Positions 1-13,752 of a stretch of 64,000 bases of DNA are shown here, piece by piece. Source of the stretch: Botryosphaeria dothidea (taxonomy: Eukaryota; Ascomycota; Dothideomycetes; Botryosphaeriales; Botryosphaeriaceae); NCBI GenBank assembly GCA_011503125.2, contig WWBZ02000051.1, forward strand, positions 620,001 to 684,000, in the 5' to 3' direction. Made by a program: the position numbers and the translations under genes. Below the pieces are notes generated by a model. The model saw only the letters and a list, made by a program, of their open reading frames with translations. It had not been told where the DNA came from and did no database searches. How positions within the stretch are numbered: the stretch's first letter is position 1; the number at the start of each line of letters is the position of its first letter.

Positions 1-43
1 CCTGCCAGTGGGCGAGCGGCGCGCGCAATTGTTGCCCGCACGC

Positions 44-83
<40 letters not shown>

Positions 84-2532
84 TGGCGATAGGATCACGT
101 CGCTCTGCTCTCGTCGTAGTGTCGCAATGCGGCTCTGCATGTGTCGTCGAACCTCGTTGCCCCCGCGGTCAGCGCGCCTGCTGGGTGGGCGGCGTGCCCG
201 TGCAGTCGGTCGGCCGCAGCCGGCCTGAGCGATCATATGGGCCGTGGCTGCGGTGAGGACGGCGCATTGCTGCAGCCAGCGCCCGCGGCATTGGCTCACG
301 GTCGCGGGATGTGCGCGCCTGCGATCGGCCCTCCGCAGTGCTTGCTGCACCCATGCCGCTGCCATGCAGCGCGCACCATGCCAGCTCCTCGAGCTTCGCG
401 CGCGCACAACCGGGACGGCGGGCCAAGGGGCCTGGGCGCTGGCATTCCGCACGCGGCGCAGAGCAGCAGCAGTGCACCCGCGGCACGGCACAGCACCGCA
501 CCGCACCGCTTCGCGCTGGAGGTCGCTGCTGTCTCGCCTGCGGGCTCTACGCCCACGTGGGCGGGCTTGGATGCCTGCCGCTGCTCACTGCAGCTGCGCC
601 TGGTGCTGGAGCTGGTCCTGGCCTGGAGCGGCGGGCGTGCTGGTGCGGTGCTGCTTGGATCGCCGGCGTTCTCCGCCGCGCTTGCTTTTCTCCGTTGGGC
701 CCAGGCCGTGGGCCAGGAATAGCAGAGAGGTCTGACACGGTCTTAGACCGCGGTCATCAGGCCTCGCAACGCGCCGAGCGGAGATCCGAATGGGGAAGAC
801 GTCTTTATTGCCAGCATGGCCAAGGACCGAGCAGGCGCGTATTCGGCTAGTGTCTGCGAGCTGGCCAGCTTGGTCAGTGATGACAGGCCGCGCTGGAGAG
901 AGACAAAGATCATTGTCGCCCCTGAAACGAGGAGAATGTGTGGTGCAGCGCTTCCCGATCCCTCCCTTCGGTGTCGGGGCGGGCTGTCTTGTAAAAACCA
1001 ATGTGGGCGCGCGTCCGCAGAGCCGGAAATTCTGAGCCGCACGTTCCCCGTCCTTGTTTCGGCGGCCTAGCTTTAGCTACGTCCGCTGTGTCTCTCGGCG
1101 CAGCATTCCCAGCGCGGCTGGCAGAGGCTTGAACCGGTCCGGTGCCCAAGCGGTCGTCCCGCAGCCCACAGTCCAGCCGCGGCGCCGCCAGAGCCCAGCG
1201 AGCGCCAGGCTGGAGCCAGTGCCCGGCGGGGCCCAGGCATGTCATCCACCAGACAGGCAGGGTCCAAGGGCGCGGGGAGCGCGTCCTCGCAGGCGGGCGT
1301 GGCCCCCGGCAGTTGTGCACCACCCGCCGCCTCTCATGCCATGCCCAGCAGCTAGAAGAAAAAGGCGCGATCTCGAGGCATCAGCCCTTAATCTCACGCT
1401 TGCTTGCTTCTTGCCGCTCGCTTGCCCGGCCTGCGTCCGCCAGCGCGCGCAGCTAAGCTTAGCCCGCCCGGCCTGAACCTTCTCCCGCGCGGGCTCACCT
1501 GAATCCATCGCCAATTGCGTCCGATCCAGATTCACCCAGAGCACGGACGGATCCTCTCGCCTGGTGAGGCCGGTCGACGGCGTCAGGGCCCCTAGCAGCC
1601 AGTCAGCCACGCGAACCACCATACCCTGACGCTCCTGGCCTGGCGTACATATACGTGACGGCGCACCTCCACTCACGACAAAGCCGCCGCCGCGAGTGAC
1701 CTCAGTCTCGACCAGCCATACCGCGCCCCAAGCCCCCAGGCACGCCCAAAGAGCGCAACAAAGAGGACCCGCCAGCCCCAACACGCGCCGCCTGCCCTCC
1801 GCGCCGTCCCTTCGCGCCCTACTGTCTCTCTTCATCCCAGGCACCGGGACGCGCCTCCTCTGTTTACCAGAAACCAGATCTCGCACAGCTCCGTGCGACG
1901 GCCCTCGTTGCACCGCGTCTGCGCAACCAAGAACTCGGGCTCGTCCAAGGTTGGCGAGCAGCCCGTGGCACTTCGCCTGACTCCCAGCGCCCATTGTGCG
2001 CCGACAGCTCCCGCGCTGCCTCACCCTCTGCGCCGGGGTAGCCTGAGACTTCTAGAAGTCTTTTGGATTGGCCTGCAGAGATCGGTGCTACTCCTCCCGA
2101 CCACGCCGCAGGGATCTTCACGGTAGACTTTTCACCAGATCCACCACTTCTCGCTATCCGTGCAGGAATCCGTCCTTGTGCGTGACAGCCGTCCGTTTCT
2201 GGCATCGCGAGCCTCTTTAACCGCCTCCTCCTCGCCCTCGCCCAAGCGCGCTGCTCTTCCGGCCCCTCGCCCTCACCACCTCCTCCAACATCTCTCATCT
2301 GTATTCTGCACGCGCGCCCAATCTGCCGGCGCGTAGTTAGTAGTAGCCCTCACTGGATTACTCAAGGACACAAAGTGGTCAGTCTTGGCCGGGCGCAGGC
2401 GTGAGAACTCCGCCGCCGACCAGCACTCTGTATTCACTTCCCTCTCCCCCTCTCACCTCCAACGACCGGCCAGCAGGCCAAGGACCCGAGAAATCCTTCA
2501 ACGTGGCTGCCGCCGTCGCTCTCCCGACCCAT
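1..2532. other. Gene-poor region upstream of the C2H2 regulator
   Basis: No open frame here reads like a protein: the longer ones are low-complexity Arg/Ala/Pro translations of GC-rich DNA and overlap on both strands. It begins with a trinucleotide repeat (separate entry). The part from about 1.6 kb on is pyrimidine-rich on the plus strand, as is usual for fungal promoters and 5' leaders, so it probably holds the promoter and a long leader of the gene at 2533. Confidence 0.5.
44..82. repeat. (GCA)n trinucleotide microsatellite
   Basis: Thirteen perfect GCA units in a row, followed at once by ATGG. Read on the plus strand it would give poly-Ala or poly-Gln, but no credible gene surrounds it, so I treat it as a simple-sequence repeat. 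Confidence 0.9.
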
Positions 2533-3905
2533 ATGCATCCTGGGCCGGATTCTATGGGTGCACCAACGAGCTTCACAGCTCGCCGGCCTAACGCTTCGTC
2601 TCTGCCTAACTTTGAGCTCCCTCCTCCTCCACTTTCGAGCCTCCAGAAATTCCCCACCTTCTCATCCACCAACAACTCGCAATCTCCCGCGACGGGCAAC
2701 ATAGGCAATCTTCTGACGCCGCCTAGCAATTTGTCTGACGGTATGAGCTCCAACGCGCAGTCGTCGCAAAACATGTCTTCCTACAACCCCCACGGGTATG
2801 TTTGGTCGCCACCACCCCAAGGCTCCACGCCGTATGGCTTCCAGCCGCAAGCCCCCTCCACGTCACAGTCCTACGCCACTCCTCGAGGTAAGCGAAGAAC
2901 AAAGACTCAAAGAAACCGCGAGATGGCAATGATCGGCTAACAAGGCTGCCAGGATTGCCTCCACCCCCGTACGAGATGAACCACCTACCACCTTTCCCCT
3001 CGTCAGGATCCATGTCCGCGCCCTCAACCCTGCCAACCATGTCTGGAGCGCAGAATGCGATGTCGAACATGATGAACTCGCAGAATCCGGTTTCTTCGTC
3101 GGCGCCTCACCAGTCTCCAATCCACTCCCAAGAACCCTTTTCCTCAAGGCTGCCTCCCACCCCCACTTATCACTACAACTCTCAGCCATCTACGACGCCA
3201 CAGCAGCCAAACTTTCCCTACTCGACTGGACCTTCCCCGACGCAGCCTAGCCCTCTGAGCGCCGGTGGCGCCATGCACCGCATGTCGCCTGCTCATAGCT
3301 CAGCCCAGGTCCCATCGATGCAATCAGGACCTGCACATTCACCCCTGCCGTACCAACGGCATTCGTACCAGAGCTATCCGTTGCCAGGACCCGTGCTCTC
3401 CAACGTAAACAACCCGAACGGGCAGCTTGCGTTGGTGGGTGGCATGCCGCACGGCGGAATGATGCCGGGGTTCCCTAATAGTGGACACGCGGCCAGCATG
3501 GGCCATATCTACGGCCAAGCACATCCCGGAGCCCACCAGGCACCGCCGAACGATCGTCCATTCAAGTGCGACCAGTGCCCGCAGAGCTTTAACCGTAACC
3601 ACGATCTGAAGCGTCACAAGCGAATCCACTTGGCGGTGAAGCCGTTCCCCTGTGGCCACTGCGACAAGAGCTTCTCGCGCAAAGATGCGCTCAAGGTAAT
3701 TACATTCCCATCAAACTCACCCGCTGTATTTGTAGGTCAAAGAAATCGCTAACGTGTTGCACAGAGGCACATCCTGGTCAAGGGTTGTGGAAAGGCTGCA
3801 GCGGCAGCAGAAGCTGAAAAGCACGATGGATCCGTTTCACCGACTGATAAAGGCTCGATGGTCAGTGAGGCGAGCGAGCACAAGCCTGTTTTGTCGGGCC
3901 ATTAA
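2533..3905 (+). CDS. C2H2 zinc-finger transcription factor
   Basis: Probable nuclear DNA-binding regulator of 412 aa. Exons are 2533-2887, 2953-3695 and 3765-3905; both introns (65 and 69 bp) are GT-AG. About 320 residues of Pro/Ser/Gln/Asn-rich, presumably disordered sequence precede two adjacent fingers: FKCDQC...HKRIH at about 322-344, and FPCGHC...RHILVKGC at about 352-378, whose last ligand appears to be Cys (C2HC). The linker HLAVKPF is close to the TGEKP class. The second finger is split by the intron after DALK, and splicing restores ALKRHILVKGC. A short Ala/Glu/Ser tail ends in VLSGH. The start is the first ATG in a frame that is open from about 2401, so an upstream coding exon cannot be excluded. 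I recognise the class but not the named ortholog. Confidence 0.85.
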
Positions 3906-6900
3906 TGAGGCGTTTTTCGATTCCTCGTTTACTTCTTGGATACGATACCCCTAAATTCTCGTCTCGACTCTCCGTTGTACTATTTGTCCTTGGATTCCAG
4001 CTGCTGTACCAATTCCACATTCTGGGTGTACCGAGGGCCGTCACCAAAGAAGCACGCCACCAACGATCCTATCGAAACCGCGTTGTTACGGCTACCCCGT
4101 TATCCGACTTCCGGCGCCTTTGAACACCACTCCTCTTCGCTGTCGATATTCTCGGGCTTCCAAGAGCTGATCGCAGCAACATTGACATTTTCTACTCCTT
4201 CTTATTGATATATTCTTTCCCATTTCTTCTAGTGTCTGATGTCCTACTCAGTCGTTTCTGCCTGTGCGTTTTGTCGGGTTTATTTCCTTTCTTCAACGCT
4301 AGGATACCTCTTATGTTTTCTGCTATCTTTGCTAGGATTTCTTTTCGAAGCTTCCTATTTCTCAGGCCTTTCTTCGATTAGGGGCTCGGGTCTCACATGG
4401 CAATAAGGCAGCGATACGGACGGGTATACGGCACTTTTCTCCGGAAGCATTTCAGAAATCATTTTCGGCGGGCGGTTGGAGTAACAAGCGGGAATTTTTG
4501 TCTCTTTGCGGGCATGTCTATACGGAGTGGGGTGAAGCAAGCACGGCGCGTGTTATTGGGTCTTTTTGGGCGCCTTGCCCTCTGGGCTGTGTTTGGGAGT
4601 CAAAAGTATCATATTACGATATCAAGATACCGTTACAGCATCATATGAAATCATGGATCACACCTCCGCGATAAAATCCCAAAGCAAGAAGCGCCGAAGA
4701 ACCGGACCGTGACACAGTTAGGCGAGCCGTTGGGTACGTTATCCGATCGGTTTGTCACGAGCCAGACCCCGTGGGGAGGGGGAGCAATGGGCCCGGATGT
4801 ATCCAGCAACTTCCCGGCCGGCAGCATGGCACGCAGATGATTCCTTCGACTGGGCATGCAGGCGAAGAACTTTTTTGCTGTCGGACGAGTCGAGACCCGG
4901 CGGGATTTGAGCAGGGTTGTGTCTTTTGGGTGGCGGGCGTTCTACGGCGCGGCGAGCCCGGGTGAACGGTCTGGCCAGCCATCCATACGAAGCGATAACC
5001 AATACGAATTAGCACAGCTTCCAGGCCACCACTAGAATTGTTGAAGGAAAACAAAAGGCCAAGCAGCATCAAGGCAATTAGGTAGGGGAGCTCGATGCGC
5101 CCATGCAAGTCATTGATGCGGGCTGGGAAACAAAGCAAAGACAAACACCTTCCGAAAGGAGATGAGACTGCATCTAGACGTCCGAGGACGAGGTCGGCTG
5201 GGCGGGCGTCCCCCTTTGGTCGCGGACAAAGGTGGCACAGCAATTACAAAACGTCGAAGACAATGGGTGCCCTTTTGTTGTGTCGATGATATCAGGTTCG
5301 AGACATGGTAATATTATTTGTTGCTACTTCCATCATGTCACCTTGTCTCTTTTCCTTGTTGTCTTGGATGATTGGGGGCGGGCAAGCCACCTCGTCGGAG
5401 ATGGCTTCCCAGGACCGGCTGGCAGGAGGCGGGCGAGCGAGGCTGACCGGACTGGCAAGAGCAAAGACTGATGCTGCGTGTTTCCGGCGCCTTCTGGGAT
5501 GGTGGCGGAGGTGGTGGCTAATAATACCTGCGACTTTTTGCTGAACACAAGAATACACACGCATTCCAGGCTTCGGCACATTGCCGAATCGAACGGATAC
5601 GTCAGCCGGGAGGTCCGACGACCAGGCAGGATGCCACCCCCTCAGCATTCTTGCAGAGCGTGATTGAGGCGACTGGCGAAGCATCCCGCCTGAATATGCA
5701 CTGGCATAAGACGATCAAGGGATGCGCAGGCGATGATGGGCAGGGCGGGCTGCGACTAGAACGCAGAGATTTTGCGGGCGAGTGGAGCATTTGTCAGGAA
5801 TGAGACACGTCGCGTGGACAGGTGGGAGATCGTGATGCAGCGCGAGGTGTAGGTGCGGTTCCAGTGTTTGGGCTTTCCGGGGGTGGTCAGTCGGGCGGAT
5901 GTGCAGCAGGGTGCAGCGCGCCGTGCGACGGGAGCGATCTCGGTCAAGCTCGGATCGGCGTGCGCGATGACGCCAACTCCTCCGCGCTCTCTCGTCTCAG
6001 TCTCAACCGCTTCTCTCCGCAGTCGGTGTTCACGCTGTTCCTTCCTGCCTGTTTGCACCAATCCATCCCAAGCATGCCCCGATTCCTGGCATGGAGGCGC
6101 TCGCGGCAACCTGGCTCGCGGGCATCATTCACAGCTCGTGGCACGCGGGCCATGACGGGGAACAGCGAAATGAGCTCCTTCTCACGCGTTCGTTGAAGAT
6201 GGTAATGGAATTTCTGCACTGCCTGCGCTGACATTGCGCACCGGCGGTCGCCAGAGAGCGGTGGCCGTGACAGCTGAAGCTCCCGCGGGCGGTCAGCGCA
6301 GCGTTCGCCGGCGTGCATTCTTTCGTCTTTGGTGACCGCAGCAACGCCGTGATATCTCACATACAAACAGCCTGCTACGTGCAAGCTTCATTCTTCGCGC
6401 ACCCTCACCGAGTCTCCGCTGTCTTGGTCCAACACCTCATTTTCTCACTTCACTCTGTGCCTGGCCTGGTAGCTTCCCTCGCCGTTCCTTCCAATCGTGA
6501 CTGCCGCCGCGGCGATTGGGCAGGAGCAACCGCGTACGGTTATTGCCAACTCCACCAGCGGAAATCCTCCTCGCGTCACATCCCCGCCTCCACACCCTTC
6601 TCAAGCACCTACGTCTTCTCCGACCCGACAAGCCCTTCCACTTTCATTTCCGCTGCAGCTTGGCTTGTTTGCCGAGCGGTCCGTTCCTTCGCTGCACTGT
6701 GACGCCCATTGGCCCAGCGCAGACTATCCAGCGACCACTTCTTCTCCGGACCGGCCACATTCTCCCATCCTCCAACGGCCATCGGCCAGGGTCCACTCGT
6801 CACTGCTCCTCTGTCGCGAATCGACCTTTCCCTCGACGTGCACTTTCAGTAACTCGTCGCTCCCCTAAGCCCAGCGCGACGACACCCCACTTTGTTGAGA

Positions 6901-6976
6901 TCTTCCCACCGCGGGTCTGCGCAGGAGCATAGCTAACCGGCCTGTCGAAATCCTCTCATCCGCAACACCCGCTCCA
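3906..6976. other. Intergenic, 3.1 kb, no gene seen
   Basis: Downstream of the zinc-finger gene the sequence is T-rich (4150-4400), consistent with a 3' UTR. From about 6.3 kb it becomes C/T-rich on the plus strand, typical of a fungal promoter and leader for the kinase gene at 6977. The open frames between are short, overlapping and without recognisable motifs. Confidence 0.5.
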
Positions 6977-9900
6977 ATGGAGCGCTCCGGTCGAGCCGCC
7001 CGCTACAATTCCCAAAAGTCCAGGCGGCCACTGACAGACGCGACCTCGCGAGCGAACTCATCCACTCCACCGTCGCGCGGCACGAAAACCTCCGTTCAGC
7101 ATCATGGCTACGCGCAACAGCAGCTCCCCCACAACGAGTCCCTACTGCCGCAAGGCGATACTTTGACCGTCCACCACCCCGCGTCCACCGCTGAGAACAA
7201 GCGCCTTGCCAACGTTGCAAAGGTCGACGGTAGAGCTGTAAAGAGGGACTCCGCGACCTCTACCATGAGCAACAGCTCTGGCCGCAAGACTCACATCGGA
7301 CCATGGCAGCTGGGCAAGACCATTGGAGAGGGAGGGTGTTCGCGCGTCAGGGCTGTGAGACACTGCGTTACTGGCCAGCTTGGAGCGGCCAAGATCATTT
7401 CCAAGAAGACGGCGGACAAGGTCAAGGCCCAGAGCTTGCTAAATCTCTACAAGTCTGCCGAGACTGATCCTAAGCTTGCGGCGCAAATGAAGGTCATGCC
7501 CTTCGGTCTTGAGCGCGAGATCGTCATCATGAAGCTACTGAACCATTCCAACATCGTCAAGCTGTTTGATGTATGGGAGAACCGTAGTGAACTGTAGGTG
7601 GTTCCTTTCTCTTCAGCTTCAGAGTGCTGCCGCACTAACCCTCTCCAGGTACTTGATCATGGAGTATGTCGAGGGTGGCGAGCTCTTTGGATATATCGAC
7701 GAAAACATTGGCCTTCCCGAAATGGAGACTGTCTTCATCTTCCGTCAAATTGTCGCCGCGCTGCTGTACTGTCACCGAATCAAGATTCACCATCGGGATC
7801 TGAAGCCTGAGAACATCCTTATCGACGCCGAGAATCTGACCATCAAGCTTGTCGACTTTGGCATGGCCGCTCTTCAGCCGGAGGGCAGGTGGCTCAGTAC
7901 ACCTTGTGGAAGCCCTCACTATGCTGCGCCGGAAGTGATACGCTACAAGCAATACGACGGTGGTCAGGCGGATGTCTGGAGCTGCGGTGTCATTCTCTAC
8001 GTCATGCTCACTGGACAGCCTCCCTTTACGTACAACGATCGCCAGGATCTAACGCACCTGTTCAAGATCATCGCGCAGGCTAGGTACGTCATGCCGGATA
8101 ACTTGAGCGACGAAGCCCAGGACCTCATCAGCAAGATTCTGGTACCTGACCCCCGTCGGCGCATCAACATCGAAGGAGTGTGGAAACACCCTTTCCTTCA
8201 CAAATATGATGCGGAGTTTGGCTTTGATGAAGAGACGGATAAAGACATCTGGAATGGACCCAAACCGCGCATCAGTCATTGGGATCTCCGCTATGCTGAG
8301 GACGTTGACAGGGAGACTCTTCGCAACATGCGCTGCCTCTGGCACAGCGAGGCAGAGGAAACCATCATGCGGAAGCTCATGAACAACGAGGCGAACCAGG
8401 AGAAATTCTTCTACAACTCTCTTCAGAAGTACAAGGAGCAGCAGCTGGAGCATTGGCCTGGAGAGCCAGAGATTGCTTACTCTGCAAGCGATTATCACCA
8501 TGCTGAGCCTTTGACCAGGCCCCACCAGTCTCCTCCAATTACTCACAGCCGTACGAAGTCTCAGTTCTCGATCCTCAACGATGAGCATCTCCAGATGGGA
8601 AACAGCTTCCAGCACCCTCCTCCATCTGAGAAGAGCTACGATCCTTTCCGGGCCTCAAGGGAGCCTTCGCTGGCAAACAAAGGCAATTATATGAACGTTA
8701 CAGTCCACCGTGGTGGTACAATTGATAGCGGGCACCGTAACCGCAGGTCATCCATGGCGTTGAGCAGCAGTCATGGGCGTGGAAGCTCACTGCGCGTTGA
8801 GACACTGAAGAAGACTGGCACTGGCTGGCGGACCTCGGGACTCTCCAGCATCGATTCACGTGGCAGCTCGAGGAGGGGTTCCGTCGTTACGCCTGCAAGG
8901 CACAGGAAGTCACTGTCCAGGTCATCAACAAGCAGTTCTGTTTGGGCGAGCTCACCGCCTATAGTTGTGAGACCCAGCAGCTCGCACAAGCGCGGTGTTA
9001 GCTTCGCGCATCTTCGCAAGAGTTCCACAACGAGCCGTCTTACTGTTACGGAGACGACCCTGGCGCAGTGCACGCCTGAGCAACGCAAATACCTGCAAGA
9101 GGCCGCCGCAGAGGAAGAGCAGCCACAGGAACCGGTCCCGGCACTTCCCAGCACGCCCGCTCAGACATCCCCACCTGTACCTTCCGGGTCTGTGTTGAAG
9201 AATGCTAAGCCTCGCCTGAAGATTAGGCCTCCGGAGACTCCCGGTCGTGTCATCGATGGAGAAGTCCGGAAAGCGAGCGTTGAGCTCGAGAAGGCGCTGG
9301 ACGAAGCTTTCAATCGCACTTCGGTCAGTTCTAGTGTGCGAACTTCTTCCGAAAGACCTCCTTTCGAGTATGAGACCCCGCCATCCTCGGTCTCATATCG
9401 CGGGTCTGGTGCCTCGGCCTACACTGCAGATGCGCAGGCTCTGAAGCAAGTCGATACACAGCGTCCGCTGCCTCCACTTCCACCCGAGGCCAGCCACGAC
9501 TCGCCAAACACGTACCTTGCTCGTGAGCTGGCTGAGACCCGTGAACGCCTCGCAGCGCGTTTTGCGTTGGAAGGTGGCGAGAACACAGCCAACTACAACG
9601 AAGTCCTGAGCTCTCTCGATCGCCTGTTGCACCCCGCTGCGCGTCTGACACCAGCTGATGGAAACCAACGTTCAGTTTCTGCCCCCCAGCAACAGTCCCC
9701 TCAGCACCCTCGACTTCTTCCAATCATCTCAGAGGAAGGCAAGTCCACCCCTGATGCAAGCCCGCAGATTGGAACACCCAACTGGCGCACTGCGACCCGC
9801 GCTGCGACGGATCCGGTGAGTCAAGCCCGCGATCGGTACCAGGGGAATCAGACAATTCGCGTCGTCGATGCCAGCTCTCCTGCTCCAACCGGTCCGCACG

Positions 9901-11188
9901 TTCCGCCTCTCAATATCCGGAAGAAGAGCAGTGGCAGCACACTTGCCCAGACTGCCACATCTGGTGTGCCGACACCTGCGCACGCGTATTACCTGCAGAC
10001 ATCCGTTCCAGCCACACCTAGCCCCGTCAACCAGCTCCGCCACAAGACTAGTCGCATTGCAGAGCTTGGTCAGGCGCCGTCACCGTTTTTGCACCGTGAC
10101 TCTTTGGATACTGCGACGCAGACCACCCCTGCACAGACCCCTCCTCAAGCGTCCACCCCCAGTACCGCAGCAAAGGAGGATAAGGTCACCAAGAAGCGCA
10201 GCTGGTTCAAGCGGCGGGCCAGTGACAAGGATCAGCCGGAGCAGATTCAATATACCACGGACTTTGCCCGTCGTCCGCGGATCCCAGAAGCATGGCAAGG
10301 CTTGGATGATCGCCTAGAGCGGCCGAAGCCCCGCGCCGTGTCGTCATACGCAAAGTCGGATAGGAAGAACAACGCCAGCCCGAGTGCGAGCAGCAATAGC
10401 GAGTTTCCGATGCGAGACCTGGAGAAGGAGAAGAACGATAAGTTGGCCGGTCTCAAGAAGAACCTTGCGACTTTGTTTGGCAAAAGGTTGCCGGACAAGA
10501 AGGCGTGTGGTTCACTGACTCTGAGTAAGTATCAGAGATTTGTCGTTCGGGAACGTCCCTTCAAGTACTAACAGATTAATTCCTAGTGCCCTCGAATTAT
10601 TCGGCAAGCTCTCTTCCCTCTTCCGGCTTGTCATTTGGCGAAGATTTTGAACCGTCAGCCCCGCGCTACAGCGAAGGACAGAACTGGCTGTCTCGCTTCC
10701 TCCACATCAAGCCCGCTACAAAGATTCTTGCTTTCCAAGTGGGCCGAGGCCGTGTTCGTCAGGAGATTGTTCGCCTTCTCCGCGATTGGAAGCGGTTCGG
10801 TGTGCGTGATGTCAAGTTTGACCGTGCGACGAATATCATTCAGGCTCGTGTCGATAAGACCAACCGTGAGTTTTACCTCCCCGCCAAGGCACCGGCGAAA
10901 CTCAAGCAGTATTATGAAGTATTAGCCAACACCTCCACTTTTGCTGACTCAGGTATTCCTCAACCAGAGCTCCAGATGAAGCCCGTCGCTTTCACCGCGG
11001 AGCTGTTCACTGTTCTCCAGCAAGGTCGGCGCGCTCAGATGTCTGTTGGACGCTTCACTCAGACCCGCGGAGCTGCAAGCAGCTTCCGCAAGGTCGTCGA
11101 TATCCTCGAGGAGGTCCTCACAGAGAAGGGTCTTATCATCGAGGACGAGATCCGCTTTCGGGAAGTAGCCGCTGTTCTTGGCTGCTAA
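6977..11188 (+). CDS. Gin4/Hsl1/Cdr2-type Ser/Thr protein kinase
   Basis: Septin- and bud-neck-associated kinase family (Nim1-related) linking morphogenesis to cell-cycle entry in fungi. The product is 1364 aa, from exons 6977-7593, 7649-10524 and 10587-11188 (introns 55 and 62 bp). The kinase domain spans about 108-389: Gly loop IGEGGCSRV, AAKII with the ATP lysine at about 139, HHRDLKPEN with the catalytic Asp at about 256, DFGMA at about 275, the activation segment TPCGSPHYAAPE, and DVWSCGVILYVML. The N-lobe insert before LEREIVIMK is typical of this subfamily. A roughly 800-residue Ser/Pro/Thr-rich linker with basic clusters follows. The last exon encodes a compact alpha/beta region (from about 1180, NWLSRFLHIKPATK) that fits the KA1-like membrane or septin-targeting domain. 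All catalytic residues are present. Within the Gin4/Hsl1/Kcc4 group I cannot assign a finer name. Confidence 0.92.
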
Positions 11189-13752
11189 TTCGCCCGCTTC
11201 TGTACAACATGATTTGGACGCCATTGCCAGTTGAACCGAGCTGGAACTCTAGTGCATTCATTCCCTTTCCTCAGGTTACGACGGCATTAGTATTCCAGTA
11301 TCTAATCAACGAAGATGATTGGATTGGAACGAAAAATTTGGTTTTGTTTTGAGATGAGACTTGGTGGTTCATGGGCAATTCCTGCTGGATGTTCCGCAGC
11401 AAATCGACTGGTCCGGCTTTTCGTGTCGGCCAACCAAGATGTTGGTTTTCAGAGCTCGCCTATTGGGATATGGACCGCATTCTCCGCCATCGGGATTTCC
11501 TGTCTGCTGGTTGGCATTCGCATTCCCGCCTCGGGGCTGATGCGCGACTGAAAAATGTCCATGCGAGGCTTACCTGTCTGTCCCTCTAGAGAACCAGCAC
11601 ACGGCATTCGCCATCGCTCAGCCTGGATCTCCCAAGTTTAACCTTCGCATTCGGATTTCGTCGATTGCACTAATTTCTTACTCTCGCCTGCTTAATATTT
11701 TGCATCCCTGGCGGCGGTATTTTGAATTTCATCATTGCGACTACTTCTTCCTTCGATGATACCAGGAACGAGCGCACAAAATTTTCGACAAGCGAACAAA
11801 AAGTACGTCGGAAAACAAGCATGGGGATGCATGACTACGGGTGTAATGGACTGGCGTTTTACTCATGCGATCGAGGTACATATCATCTCTTCGCGAGTCG
11901 GTATTCTGTTTAATGCTCGTCCCATTTCATCAGGGTCTTTCGGTTTCTCTGTTTCGGTTTCTTGTTTTTCCCTCCGCCTCACATCACTCTAATAACATCA
12001 ACTTTTTCCTTTTTGTTAGACCGGCGAATAGTACTGGAGAGCATGGCATGCAGTCTGGTAGTTGTGCTACGATAAGGTTCTTTGACTTTTCCTTTTGCTC
12101 TTCGAAAGCATCTGGTAGTATAGGAAAATGGGAAAGAAAAATCAAATCAAAACGGAATGGGGTTCAAGGGTGGTTGTTCCATTGAGTTGACGATGACGAT
12201 CGGGAAACGAGAGCAGTAAGTGCTTGATTGATTGGCCGGGTTTCTGGGGTGATCGGTTTCAAGGGTCTGTTGCTGTGGAACAGAAAGGCAGACCAGCGGC
12301 TTTTGTAAATAGATGATAAGGTAGCGGATGGTTAACCCTAACGGTGATGAAGTCTTTGGGCTAGTGATGCCTGTTGTTCGCGCGGCTACTCGATGATGAA
12401 TTGAAGCCTTGTTCAGAACTCTCATCACGCTTCATGCGGTTGTTCTGCCTTCGAGTATATTGTTTAGACTTCACATGGGTTGCGGTGCTGCTGCATTATC
12501 TACCCAACGCAACGAATTAATGTCTCAATGCGCTTGCAGCCATCACGCGCACAATTACGGAATGTTCCTCAGCGTCTCAACACGACGTCTGCTTGAACAG
12601 GCATCGCATAGACAATGCATACAATATAGGACACGCGCATACCCAGAACGATGACTTCACTGCCCTTCTTCCTCTCCCTCCCGGGCGAGCAAGCTTTGAC
12701 GAGGAAGACAAGCGAGTAAACACACCCTACACGCGGCGAGACTAGCATGAAGGGAGAAACAATCTCCGCGCTACTTCGCTCATGCATGTACGCGCGTCTC
12801 TCTTCCCTATTCTCTCCCTCTCTCTCGCGTTTCCCGCGCACCACCCACCCACCCTTCGTCTCTCTCTTTCCCCGCATACCTCGCGTAAATGCCGTGCGAC
12901 CACAGACGCATCACGCCTCCCGCCCACCACCACACGAAGCACACCACCGGAAGAGGCTGCGTGCAGCCGACCGAGAACCAGGATGCTTTCTGTGTGTGCG
13001 CCCCTCCCCTTCCCCCTCCTTTCCCGCTGCCGAGCCCACAACCACGAGTGGTACGGTGGGGTTGGACGAGCGCGGGTATGCAATGCGGCGAGACGAATGG
13101 GGAAGCGTAGAAGAAAGGTAAAAGAGAGGGATTCATGCCGTGTGCCCGACTATGCAGAGACGGGCTTCTGGACGTGGCATCATACACTTGCGCATGAGAC
13201 AAGATGCGACGTCCTTTCCGATCGAATCTGCTGCCTGCTTTTGCCTGCCTGCCTGCCTGCTTGCTGGAGAAGGATCTTTCTTGCCTTATCTGCGAAAGAG
13301 AAAGAAAGTGAGGTATTTTCGCCCATTTTCCATTAGGTGCTCTACAACCAGAAACAGAAGAAACCCATCTCCGCGAAGAGCGGGTCCCTCAGTCTTGTGA
13401 TTCTCATGCTATATGGTTCCTAAAACCAACGAAGAAGGGAAAAGGCCATAGATATCATTTCCGAATAAACCCCAAACCTCCTATAACGCCGTCGCTTTTT
13501 TTGATGCTGCCCATGTTGCGATTAATCCACGCCGCTGAATCCCGTTCTTGCTTCCCCTTCCCCAAGCTGTGCAAGAAAAGAAAAAGATAACATCCGCCAT
13601 TCCTCACAAACTGCCGAGGCCAATGATGCAACCACCCGCTTATTCCACAGGCTTCTTCTGCCGGTTAACCCTCAGCCTACTGCTTGATGAGCCCGGCCTG
13701 GTCCATTCGCAGTCCATCCATACAATGCTCCCTCCCTTCCCGATACCCCAGC
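11189..13752. other. Intergenic, 2.6 kb, convergent gene ends
   Basis: Lies between the 3' ends of the kinase gene (plus) and the nucleoporin gene (minus). The left half is T-rich and UTR-like. 12.8-13.1 kb is rich in CCTCTCC/CCCACC tracts and gives overlapping low-complexity frames on both strands. A short CTGC-type tandem repeat lies near 13243-13262. No protein-like frame was found. Confidence 0.5.

Noticed and set aside
1242..2024. Minus-strand 260-codon open frame
   Set aside because: Composition is Arg/Gly/Ala-rich, typical of GC-rich non-coding DNA; no motif or intron logic, and it lies in the probable promoter/leader of the zinc-finger gene.
5280..5320. GGTTCGAGAC resembling a tRNA B box
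   Set aside because: No matching A box or cloverleaf could be drawn around it.
12328..12340. Telomere-like TTAACCCTAAC
   Set aside because: Only one and a half units, inside ordinary intergenic DNA; no array, so chance is sufficient.
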